From Clostridiales bacterium (GTDB lineage Bacteria; Bacillota; Clostridia; Christensenellales; Aristaeellaceae): a stretch of DNA of 8,878 bases. The DNA is taken from the NCBI GenBank assembly GCA_022776785.1, contig JALFHA010000257.1:1-8878 (forward strand). Reading direction: 5' to 3'. A program made the position numbers and the translations under genes. Every line of letters begins with the position of its first letter. Within the stretch, counting starts at the first letter, position 1. The notes under the pieces are model-generated. The model saw only the letters and a list, made by a program, of their open reading frames with translations, made no database searches and had not been told where the DNA came from. Below are positions 1 to 6,216 of the stretch, piece after piece.

Positions 1-939
1 ATTGACACCCAGCCGCCCGTCGGCCCAATGCTGCTGCCCGTGGAGTGGAGCACGCTGGCCGTCAGCATCTGGGTGGAGGACATGGAAAGCGGGCTGGAGG
101 CCATCTCCTTTGACTATGGCTACACATGGGAGCCCTATGTGCAGACGGCCGAGGGCTATACCCTCACAGGGCGCAAGGGCGAGATCATCGACCAGCGGCA
201 GATCGCCGTGCGCGACTTCGCGGGCAACGTCTCCTACAATGAGGAGGGCTTCGTCTTTGGCGAGAGCGCAGGCTCCGGCGGAGGCGGTGGCGGCGGCTCC
301 GGCAAGCAGCCCGTCCGCCATGTCAAGGAGACGATGGACTACTCCACGGCGAACTACAACGCGCTGGAGCTGCGCTTCCCGGAGGAGCCCGTCGCAGAGC
401 TCACGGCGGGCGGCACGACGCTGGCCCTGGCGCTGACGGGCGAGCAGGACGGAGAACCGGCACAGGAGACCTTCCGAGCCCGCATGACGACGTGGAAGCA
501 AACCGGCGAGGACAGCGGCGACACGCCCAACGCGCTGGTGCTCGAGGCGCAGCGCAGCGAGGGCGCGAACGTGTGGAGCTTCTCCGGCGACGTATACAAG
601 CTGCTCTACAACAGCGGCGTCGATTATCTGGTGCTGCGCAGCGGCGAATACATCACGGCGCTGCCGACAGAGGGCTTTACCGGCGGCACGCAGTATGGCA
701 AGCTCAAGGCGGGCGGCGTCTCCACACGCAAGTTCGTCTACACGCTGCTCCAGGACGAGGAGCTGAGGGAGACGACGCTTTCCGTCACGGTGGAGGGCGA
801 AACCTACCTGCTCGAGGAGGATACGGCGCAGCCGATGTACCGCTACAACGTGCTCGTCGGCCCGGCCGAGCTGATGAACAGACCCTATGAGAGCTATTGC
901 GGGGAGAAAAGCGATGCGGATGAAATCTATGAGAAGTAA
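1..939 (+). CDS. C-terminal part of an exported Ig-like surface protein (5' truncated)
   Basis: The reading frame is open from base 1 to a TAA at 937-939, giving 312 visible residues; the true start lies upstream of the window. Residues ~5-87 resemble the last strands of a bacterial Ig-like or cadherin-like module: an acidic beta-rich stretch ends in AVRDFAGNVS, similar to the 'V.D.AGN.' signature of such repeats. Residues 91-101 are a flexible glycine/serine linker with seven consecutive glycines. Residues ~110-295 form a beta-rich, aromatic domain with blocks such as VYKLLYNSGVDYLVLRSGEY and PMYRYNVLVGPAELM that I do not recognise as a named family. No sortase signal (LPxTG) or C-terminal membrane helix is visible, so any wall attachment must lie in the missing N-terminal part. 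The last 26 nt overlap the next gene, which suggests translational coupling. It is most likely an extracellular or cell-surface protein; the function is unknown. Confidence 0.8.
   Translation: MDTQPPVGPMLLPVEWSTLAVSIWVEDMESGLEAISFDYGYTWEPYVQTAEGYTLTGRKGEIIDQRQIAVRDFAGNVSYNEEGFVFGESAGSGGGGGGGSGKQPVRHVKETMDYSTANYNALELRFPEEPVAELTAGGTTLALALTGEQDGEPAQETFRARMTTWKQTGEDSGDTPNALVLEAQRSEGANVWSFSGDVYKLLYNSGVDYLVLRSGEYITALPTEGFTGGTQYGKLKAGGVSTRKFVYTLLQDEELRETTLSVTVEGETYLLEEDTAQPMYRYNVLVGPAELMNRPYESYCGEKSDADEIYEK
901..906 (+). promoter_or_regulatory. Ribosome binding site deciding the start of the first adaptor gene
   Basis: GGGGAG lies 7 nt before the ATG at 914, inside the end of the preceding gene. 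This favours 914 over the in-frame upstream ATG at 887, which has no comparable site, and over the ATGs at 920 and 929. Confidence 0.6.
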
Positions 940-2005
940 GGCGCTGGCCGCGCTGCTGGTGGCGCTGGCCCTGCCCGCGTGCGCGGCGGGGGAGACGGTC
1001 TTTGCCGGCGAGGTGACGGCTGACCGCGCGCAGGTCATCACCGCGCCCTACGGCGGCACGGTGGAGGAGGTCGCCGTGCGCGTGGGCGACAGCGTGAGAA
1101 TCGGCGACCCTATCGCCGTCGTGGAAACACAGAAGACCTACGCCATGACGGATGGAACGGTCTCCGGCGTATTCGCGTGCGAGGGGGATTCCGCCGAGGG
1201 CATCAAGGAGCGCTACGGCGCGGTGGTCTACATCGAGCCCATCAACCGCTATACGCTCGACTGCACGACGGACAAGGGCTACAACTCGAGCGAGAACCGC
1301 TATATCCACATCGGCGAGACGGTGTACCTCTCCTGCACGAAGGACGGGAGCCATCAGGGCCGCGGCGTGGTGACGGCGCTTGACAAGGAGAAGGAGAACG
1401 TCTTCAAGGTCGAGGTGACGGGCGGCGAGTTCTACATGGGCGAGACGGTCAACGTCTTCCGCGACGCGGGCTACGCGACGGAATCGCGCATCGGCCGGGG
1501 CACGGTCGGGCGAACGGCGCCTGTCGCCGTAACGGGCGAGGGCAGCGTGCTGCGGCTGCATGTGCGCGCGGGCGATACGGTGGAGCGCGGCGAGCTGCTC
1601 TTTGAGACGGTGACCGGCACGCTTGACGGGCTCTATGCGCCGGACACGCAGGTCGTCAGCGACAGGGCGGGGGTCATTGCCTCTGTGGATGCCACAAATG
1701 GCACGAAGGTGGAGAAGGGCGCGAAGATCGCCACCATCTATCCCGAGGATCAGATGCAGGTGAAGATGGTGATCTCCGAGGCCGACCTGCCCGATGTGCG
1801 CGTGGGTGGCGCGGCGAGCATCGAGTTCAACTGGGATGCGGACAGCGGCAGGCGCTATGAGGGCACGATTTCCTCCATCTCCTACCTGAGTGAGAAGCCC
1901 GCCGAGGGCACATCCTCGCAGGGCGCGCAGTATGTGGCCTATATCGACTTTGAACCGGACGAGACCGTCCGCATTGGCATGACGGTCGTGGTGTATGTGC
2001 AGTGA
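914..2005 (+). CDS. Secreted HlyD/MacA-like membrane-fusion adaptor, hairpin-less
   Basis: This 363-residue protein has a basic N-terminus and a hydrophobic Ala/Leu core (residues ~10-22) ending in LPACAAG. That could be signal peptidase I cleavage, or a weak lipobox with Cys23 as the lipidated residue. Two lipoyl/barrel-sandwich-like units follow. The first has half-motifs at ~43-71 (APYGGTVEEVAVRVGDSV) and ~76-110. The second has half-motifs at ~205-232 (LRLHVRAGDTVERGELLF) and ~246-277 (DRAGVIASV...GTKVEKGAKI). Residues ~280-363 match the beta-barrel part of membrane-fusion proteins, with an 'EADLPDVRVGG' step and a closing RIGMTVVVYVQ. Only about 15 residues separate the halves of the second unit, where HlyD and MacA carry a long coiled-coil hairpin. 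Adaptors of this family link an inner-membrane transporter to envelope partners. The neighbours fit that role, but the exact partner is unclear. The start at 914 was chosen for its ribosome site; the stop is 23 nt before the next start. Confidence 0.8.
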   Translation: MRMKSMRSKALAALLVALALPACAAGETVFAGEVTADRAQVITAPYGGTVEEVAVRVGDSVRIGDPIAVVETQKTYAMTDGTVSGVFACEGDSAEGIKERYGAVVYIEPINRYTLDCTTDKGYNSSENRYIHIGETVYLSCTKDGSHQGRGVVTALDKEKENVFKVEVTGGEFYMGETVNVFRDAGYATESRIGRGTVGRTAPVAVTGEGSVLRLHVRAGDTVERGELLFETVTGTLDGLYAPDTQVVSDRAGVIASVDATNGTKVEKGAKIATIYPEDQMQVKMVISEADLPDVRVGGAASIEFNWDADSGRRYEGTISSISYLSEKPAEGTSSQGAQYVAYIDFEPDETVRIGMTVVVYVQ

Positions 2006-2012
2006 AGCACGG

Positions 2013-2019
2013 AAAGGAG
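2013..2019 (+). promoter_or_regulatory. Ribosome binding site for the propeller/solute-binding protein
   Basis: AAAGGAG lies 9 nt before the ATG at 2029. This supports 2029 rather than the in-frame GTG at 2002, which overlaps the previous stop codon and would bury the signal peptide behind nine extra residues. Confidence 0.7.
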
Positions 2020-2028
2020 CTTGCGAAG

Positions 2029-4362
2029 ATGAAGAAATGGATGGCGCTGCTGCTTGCGCTGTGCCTGTGCCTGACGGGCGCGGCGGCGCTGGCGGCGGGA
2101 AACGCGACGATTGCGGTCAATGGCCAGAACGGCTTTGAGGACTCCATCAGCGGGATGCTGGTGCGCGGCGACGAGCTCGTGCTGATGAGCTACAACAGGA
2201 TGTACGTCTGGTCCCCCGTGACGCAGGCGCTTGTGCAGGTGCAGGGATACGAGGAGCTGACCCGTCAGCTCTACGACGTGCAGGAGAGCGAGGACGGCAC
2301 GCGCGTCGTGGCGCTGGGCGATACGCAGGTGGAGCTTGACGAGGACGAAAACCTCTCTTTGAACAGCGGCGTGCTTGCCTTCGGCGGCAGGCTCTGGCAG
2401 TTGGTCTACGGCTTCGGCGAGGAGGGCGCAACCCGCGCGATGTTCGTCGAGCTGACGATTGCGCAGGATGGCACTCCGGGCTTTGGCGAGGTCATCGACA
2501 TGGATGACACGCTGACGATTGACTATGGCGACGGTTATGTGGGCACGCGCGATTTGAGCAGCGCCTGCGAGCAGGGCGGCTTGCTCTACGCGCTCTCCTA
2601 CGGGGAGAACGGGCGCGAGCTGCTGACGATTGATATGGAGAACCGCAGCGCCGACGTGCTGACGCTGGAGACGCAGATGGATATCTCGAGCATGGCTCCC
2701 TTCGGCGAGGGCAGGCTGCTGCTCGTCGGCGCGGATTATTCGGGAGAGAAGATGGCGACGAAGCTGCTGCTCTATGACATCGCGCAGGAATCCCTGACAG
2801 AGCTGGGCGACGTGCCCTGCGAGGGCTGGAACACGCCCGCCGGGCTGTGCTACGACGAGGCGCGCGGCCTGCTCTACTACACGATGGGCGGCAGCGTGTG
2901 GCGCTGCGCGGTCAGCGAGGATGGCGTGGGCGAGCCGGCGGAGTTTGCGGACATGCCGCTGGAGGTCTACGGCGATGCGGCTGCCGTGCTGCTGGGTGAC
3001 CTGTACATCGTCTCCTCCTACGATGGCGTGGTGGGCCGCGATGTGACGGCGGAGAAGCTGCCCGAGCAGCGCCTGAAGATCGCCAACAGCAACTACAGCG
3101 ACGCGCTCAAGAAGGCGTACTATGCCTTCACGGACGCGCACCCGGAGTACATGGTCACCATCACGGACGGCGCGACGATGGACAGCGTGGTGCAGGATAT
3201 GATGAACCGCTCTGACGCAGTGGACGTCTATTCCATCAGCGCGGGCTCGGACGCCTATCGGGCGCTGCTCGAGCGCGGCTTCATGGCGGAGCTGGGCAAC
3301 AGCGATTCCATCCGTCAGGCGGTGGAGGGCATGTATCCCGCGATTCGCGGCAGCGTCATGAAGGACGGGGAAATCTACGGCCTGCCGGTCGGCGTGTGGA
3401 GCTCGACGCTGGGCATTAACCGAAAGGCGCTGACCGAAAAGCTGGGCTTCACCGATGAGGAGATCCCCACGGACTGGCCGGGGCTGCTGGCGCTGCTTGC
3501 GAAGCTCTCCGACGGGCGCATGGAGAATGCGCCGGAGCTTTCGCTGCTGGAGCCGGGCTATGCCGCCAGCGACGCGAAGATGTCGTTCTTCTACAACATG
3601 CTGCGGGATTTCTTCCTCTGGATGAATGTGGACGAGGCCAACCTCGAGCGCAGCGGCGAGGTGCTGCTGTCGCTGTGCGACGCCTTCGAGGCGATTGACT
3701 GGGCGGGCTTTGGCCTGCCGGAGGAGATCGACTGGGACGACTCCGGTGCTTGGGAGTACAACGAGGAGAATATCCTCTTTGGCTCGGTGTTTAACTCCGT
3801 GGGCAACGTCTACGGCAGCGGCTATGAGCCGATGCAGCTCGCTGTCGAGGCGGGCGGCGAGGGCTTTGTGGGCATTGACGAGACGGTGCTCTTTGTCAAT
3901 CCCTTCTCCAAAAACCGCGAGGCGGCGATTGAGTATGTCGAGCTGGCGCTTGCGCAGGTCGCCCCGACGGACCGCATGAACCTGTCCCCGGAGGACAACG
4001 CGCCCGTGGAGAACAGCTACTACGAGGAGGGGCTCAAGTCCTATGACGACAGCATTGCGGAGCTTGAGGCAGCCCTTGAAAAGACCGAGGATGAGGAAAA
4101 GCGCGGTGAGCTGACGGAGAACCTCGAGTATATGCGTCAGGCGCGCGAGGAGTATGAGCAGGATGCCCGCTGGGATGTGACGCAGGAGGCCATCGACAGC
4201 TATCAGGCCGTCGCGCAGCACTTTGCAGTCAACAGCGATGGCATCTGGAATGAGGATTCCGTGACGCAGGTTCAGCAGTACATCGACGGCGCAATCACCG
4301 CGCAGCAGCTCGTCGGAGAGCTGGAAAAGACGCTGCGCATGAAGAAGCTGGAGGGCATGTAA
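2029..4362 (+). CDS. Exported beta-propeller-like protein fused to a family 1 extracellular solute-binding domain
   Basis: This 777-residue protein starts with a classic signal peptide (MKKWMALLLALCLCLTGAAALA, residues 1-22), with likely signal peptidase I cleavage after ALA. Residues ~25-345 show about six or seven repeated beta units of the kind 'G-[DR]-L-hydrophobic..., turn, hydrophobic-x-D'. They begin near 48, 91, 119, 183, 228, 279 and 323, and examples are GGLLYALSYGENGRELLTID and GRLLLVGADYSGEKMATKL. This suggests a beta-propeller. From ~347 a solute-binding domain of the MalE/UgpB class begins (QRLKIANSNYSDALKKAYYA). It includes the typical KDGEIYGLPVGVWSSTLGIN block (445-464), the 'IPTDWPGLLALLAKL' block and the VNPFSKNREAAIEYVELAL helix (623-641). 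Residues ~664-712 are a highly charged helical insertion, followed by the usual last helices (QQYIDGAITAQQLVGELEK). Ordinary members have ~400-450 residues, so this is far longer. It should capture a ligand outside the membrane for the two downstream permeases. The ligand, probably a sugar or glycan, cannot be read from the sequence. Confidence 0.85.
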   Translation: MKKWMALLLALCLCLTGAAALAAGNATIAVNGQNGFEDSISGMLVRGDELVLMSYNRMYVWSPVTQALVQVQGYEELTRQLYDVQESEDGTRVVALGDTQVELDEDENLSLNSGVLAFGGRLWQLVYGFGEEGATRAMFVELTIAQDGTPGFGEVIDMDDTLTIDYGDGYVGTRDLSSACEQGGLLYALSYGENGRELLTIDMENRSADVLTLETQMDISSMAPFGEGRLLLVGADYSGEKMATKLLLYDIAQESLTELGDVPCEGWNTPAGLCYDEARGLLYYTMGGSVWRCAVSEDGVGEPAEFADMPLEVYGDAAAVLLGDLYIVSSYDGVVGRDVTAEKLPEQRLKIANSNYSDALKKAYYAFTDAHPEYMVTITDGATMDSVVQDMMNRSDAVDVYSISAGSDAYRALLERGFMAELGNSDSIRQAVEGMYPAIRGSVMKDGEIYGLPVGVWSSTLGINRKALTEKLGFTDEEIPTDWPGLLALLAKLSDGRMENAPELSLLEPGYAASDAKMSFFYNMLRDFFLWMNVDEANLERSGEVLLSLCDAFEAIDWAGFGLPEEIDWDDSGAWEYNEENILFGSVFNSVGNVYGSGYEPMQLAVEAGGEGFVGIDETVLFVNPFSKNREAAIEYVELALAQVAPTDRMNLSPEDNAPVENSYYEEGLKSYDDSIAELEAALEKTEDEEKRGELTENLEYMRQAREEYEQDARWDVTQEAIDSYQAVAQHFAVNSDGIWNEDSVTQVQQYIDGAITAQQLVGELEKTLRMKKLEGM

Positions 4363-4377
4363 GGCGCTGCGTGCCTT
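4361..4377 (+). promoter_or_regulatory. Small RNA hairpin at the binding-protein stop codon
   Basis: AAGGCGC and GTGCCTT pair around a 3-nt loop (seven pairs, one of them G-U), starting inside the TAA stop codon. It sits just before a stronger hairpin, and the pair may act together as an mRNA 3'-end stabiliser for the upstream transcript. No T-run follows, so it is not an intrinsic terminator. The short stem could be chance. Confidence 0.4.
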
Positions 4378-4384
4378 GCCCGAT

Positions 4385-4407
4385 GGAGGGCGGCTATGCC
4401 GCCCTCC
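4385..4407 (+). promoter_or_regulatory. Strong GC-rich hairpin between the binding-protein and permease genes
   Basis: GGAGGGCGGC (4385-4394) and GCCGCCCTCC (4398-4407) form a perfect 10-bp stem with a TAT loop. It lies in the only sizeable gap of the cluster (4363-4467, 105 nt) and is not followed by a T-run, so it should not stop transcription strongly. The position matches the malE-malF spacer of E. coli, where stem-loops protect the binding-protein mRNA so that it is made in excess over the permeases. A similar role is inferred here. An ATG in the loop (4396) is in frame with the permease but would be masked by the stem. Confidence 0.65.
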
Positions 4408-4467
4408 GCCGGGACTGGTCTGAGAAAACTCGGGCGCAGCGGGAGATTTTGGGAAGAAAAAAAGGAT

Positions 4468-5322
4468 ATGTTTTCAAAGAAAAAATCGGTGCTGCTGTTC
4501 CTTGTGCCGGGGCTTTTGATGCTGCTGGTCTTCTATGTGGTGCCCTTTGCGGGCGGCATCGGCTACAGTCTGACGGACGGCAGCTACAGAAACGAATTCG
4601 TCGGCCTGGCGAACTACCGCGCGCTGTGGGGCAACAGCATGTTCCGGCTCGGCCTCAAAAACACGATGGAGCTTTCGCTCATCTGCGCGCCGCTTTTGTG
4701 GGTGCTCTCGTTCCTGCTGGCGGCGGCGCTGGGGGCGATCAAGCCCTTCGGCGGCTTCTTCCGCTCAGGCGTGCTGCTGCCGTACCTGGCGCCGTCCTCG
4801 GCCATCCTGCTGGTGTGGCTGGTGCTTTTTGACTACGGCGGCCCGGTCAACCGGGTGATGGAGGCGCTGGGGCTTGCCCGCGTGATGTGGCTGGAGAGCG
4901 GCGCGCTGCGCGCGCCCATCGTGCTGATGTTCCTTTGGAAGAACTTGGGCTTCTGCGTGGTCATCTTTCTGGCGGCGCTGCAGTCGATTCCCCAGCCGCT
5001 CTACGAGTATGCGATGCTCGAGGGCGCGGGCTTCCTGCGCCGGGCGGTGGGCATCACGCTGCCGCTGATTCTGCCCAGCGCGTTTCTGGTGTTCGTGCTG
5101 GCGTGGATCAACGCCTTCAAGATCTTCAAGGAGGTCTACTTCATTGCGGGCGCGTACCCGGACACCTCCGTCTATACCCTGCAAAACTACATGAACAACA
5201 TGTACGACAAGCTCAACTACCAGCTCGTGACGGCGGCGGCGTACAGCTTTGCGCTGATCGTGCTGGGCATCTTTGCGCTGCTGTTTTTCATGCAGCGCCG
5301 CGCGTCGCGCGCGGTGGCATAA
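4468..5322 (+). CDS. ABC importer permease, MalF/UgpA type
   Basis: This 284-residue membrane protein of the binding-protein-dependent transport inner-membrane family is the usual length for a short MalF/UgpA-type subunit. Hydrophobic segments lie at ~8-28, ~68-90, ~100-121, ~149-170, ~199-216 and ~256-274, giving six helices. The cytoplasmic EAA loop, which docks onto the ATPase, is clear at 180-199: EYAMLEG, nine residues, then I-T-L-P, matching EAA-X3-G-X9-I-X-LP. The GLANYRALW block near 46-54 is typical of the subfamily. The start is placed at 4468 (MFSKKKSVLL), which gives the standard short basic N-terminus. Its ribosome site is poor: AAAGGA is only 1 nt away and GGGAAG is 11 nt away. 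The longer in-frame start at 4396 falls in a hairpin loop and adds 24 atypical residues. It should pair with the next gene to form the importer channel for the upstream binding protein. Confidence 0.9.
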   Translation: MFSKKKSVLLFLVPGLLMLLVFYVVPFAGGIGYSLTDGSYRNEFVGLANYRALWGNSMFRLGLKNTMELSLICAPLLWVLSFLLAAALGAIKPFGGFFRSGVLLPYLAPSSAILLVWLVLFDYGGPVNRVMEALGLARVMWLESGALRAPIVLMFLWKNLGFCVVIFLAALQSIPQPLYEYAMLEGAGFLRRAVGITLPLILPSAFLVFVLAWINAFKIFKEVYFIAGAYPDTSVYTLQNYMNNMYDKLNYQLVTAAAYSFALIVLGIFALLFFMQRRASRAVA

Positions 5323-5327
5323 GGGGG
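5321..5327 (+). promoter_or_regulatory. Ribosome binding site overlapping the permease stop codon
   Basis: AAGGGGG starts within the TAA stop codon of the first permease and lies 7 nt before the ATG at 5335. The closeness favours coupled translation of the two permease subunits, which are needed in equal amounts. Confidence 0.5.
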
Positions 5328-5334
5328 CGGGAAA

Positions 5335-6204
5335 ATGAAGCGCTTTTTCGCCCGGCTGCGGCGCAGGCATGTGGCGGCGCGGCTGATGCTGACGCTGCTC
5401 GCAGCCGTCGTGCTGCTGCCGGTCGTCGTGACGCTGCTGTATTCGTTCTTCTCGCCCGCGGAAATCAAGGCGTTCATGGAGACGCGCGGCAGCTACGCGG
5501 CGGGGGCGCTGATGCAGGTGAAGCTGCGGCCGGATATGTTCTCACTCAGCCAGTATTACCAGATTCTGATTCAGGACACGAGCATCCTGCGCTACTTCGT
5601 CAATTCCGCGATGTACGCCGGGGCGATCCTGCTGGGGCAGGCGCTGCTCATCCCCGCGATGGCCTATGCGCTTTCGCGGTTTCGCTTCCCGGGGCGAGAT
5701 GCGATCTTCTTCCTCGTCATCATGCTGATGCTGCTGCCCTTTCAGGTGACGATGGTACCCAACGTGCTGACGCTGCGGCGGCTGGGCCTGCTGGGGACGG
5801 TCTGGTCGGTCATCCTGCCGATGACGGTCGCGCCGTTTTTCATCTTCCTGCTGCGCCAGTACATGATCTCGCTGCCTGCGGACATGTTCGAGGCCGCGCA
5901 GATTGACGGCGCGGGGCCGGTCCGGTGCTTTTTCCATGTGGCGCTGCCTGTGTCGCGGCCCATGCTCGGCTGCGCGGTGGCGCTGTCCTTTGCGGACTGC
6001 TGGAATCTGGTCGAGCAGCCGCTGACCTACCTGTCCGGCAGCACGCAGCTCTACCCGCTGTCGGTGGTCTTTAACCAGCTGACGCAGAAGAGCACGGGCG
6101 TGGAATTCGCCGGGGCGGCGCTCTATACGCTGCCGGCGCTGTTTGTCTATCTGTTCTTCCAGAGCGATATTCTGGAGGGCGTGCAGCTGACGGAACTCAA
6201 ATGA
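5335..6204 (+). CDS. ABC importer permease, MalG/UgpE type
   Basis: This 289-residue membrane protein is the second channel subunit of a carbohydrate-type ABC importer. It has a basic N-terminus (MKRFFARLRRRH), a first helix at ~18-38, an external stretch at ~40-85 that includes the 'FSLSQYYQIL' block, and further helices at ~90-112, ~122-141, ~155-175, ~208-222 and ~258-274. The EAA loop at 186-205 is nearly ideal: EAAQIDG, nine residues, then V-A-L-P. The C-terminus (FFQSDILEGVQLTELK) corresponds to the usual 'Q..i..G...GavKG' ending but lacks the KG pair. The gene follows the MalF-like partner by 12 nt and precedes the second adaptor by 12 nt. No ATPase gene is nearby, so the pair probably relies on an ATPase encoded elsewhere, as is common for CUT1 importers in Gram-positive bacteria that share MsiK/UgpC-type ATPases. 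Confidence 0.92.
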   Translation: MKRFFARLRRRHVAARLMLTLLAAVVLLPVVVTLLYSFFSPAEIKAFMETRGSYAAGALMQVKLRPDMFSLSQYYQILIQDTSILRYFVNSAMYAGAILLGQALLIPAMAYALSRFRFPGRDAIFFLVIMLMLLPFQVTMVPNVLTLRRLGLLGTVWSVILPMTVAPFFIFLLRQYMISLPADMFEAAQIDGAGPVRCFFHVALPVSRPMLGCAVALSFADCWNLVEQPLTYLSGSTQLYPLSVVFNQLTQKSTGVEFAGAALYTLPALFVYLFFQSDILEGVQLTELK

Positions 6205-6216
6205 CGGAGTAAATCG

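Noticed and set aside
1939..4221. A 760-codon open frame on the - strand opposite the propeller/solute-binding gene
   Set aside because: It is antisense to a well-supported gene. Its translation is His/Arg/Leu/Ala-rich and repetitive in composition, as expected from the reverse of high-GC codon use. No domain or signal peptide is recognisable.
4385..4407. Intrinsic terminator between the binding protein and the permeases
   Set aside because: The stem is strong but no T-run follows, and the downstream genes need transcription from upstream unless a promoter lies in the ~60 nt after it; I see no clear -35/-10 pair there.
4396..4467. Longer N-terminus for the first permease, starting at the ATG at 4396
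   Set aside because: The start codon begins in the loop of a perfect 10-bp hairpin and has no accessible ribosome site. The extra 24 residues are unlike the N-termini of this family.
4371..4832. A 153-codon + strand frame overlapping the first permease
   Set aside because: It runs out of frame through the permease, and its translation is Gly/Ala/Arg-rich without membrane helices. The frame starting at 4468 has six helices and an EAA loop.
5298..5314. CCGCGCG/CGCGCGG hairpin at the end of the first permease gene
   Set aside because: It lies within codons for an Arg-rich tail (RRASRA) in very GC-rich DNA, so the pairing may be by chance. It could affect translation of the next gene, but nothing else supports this.
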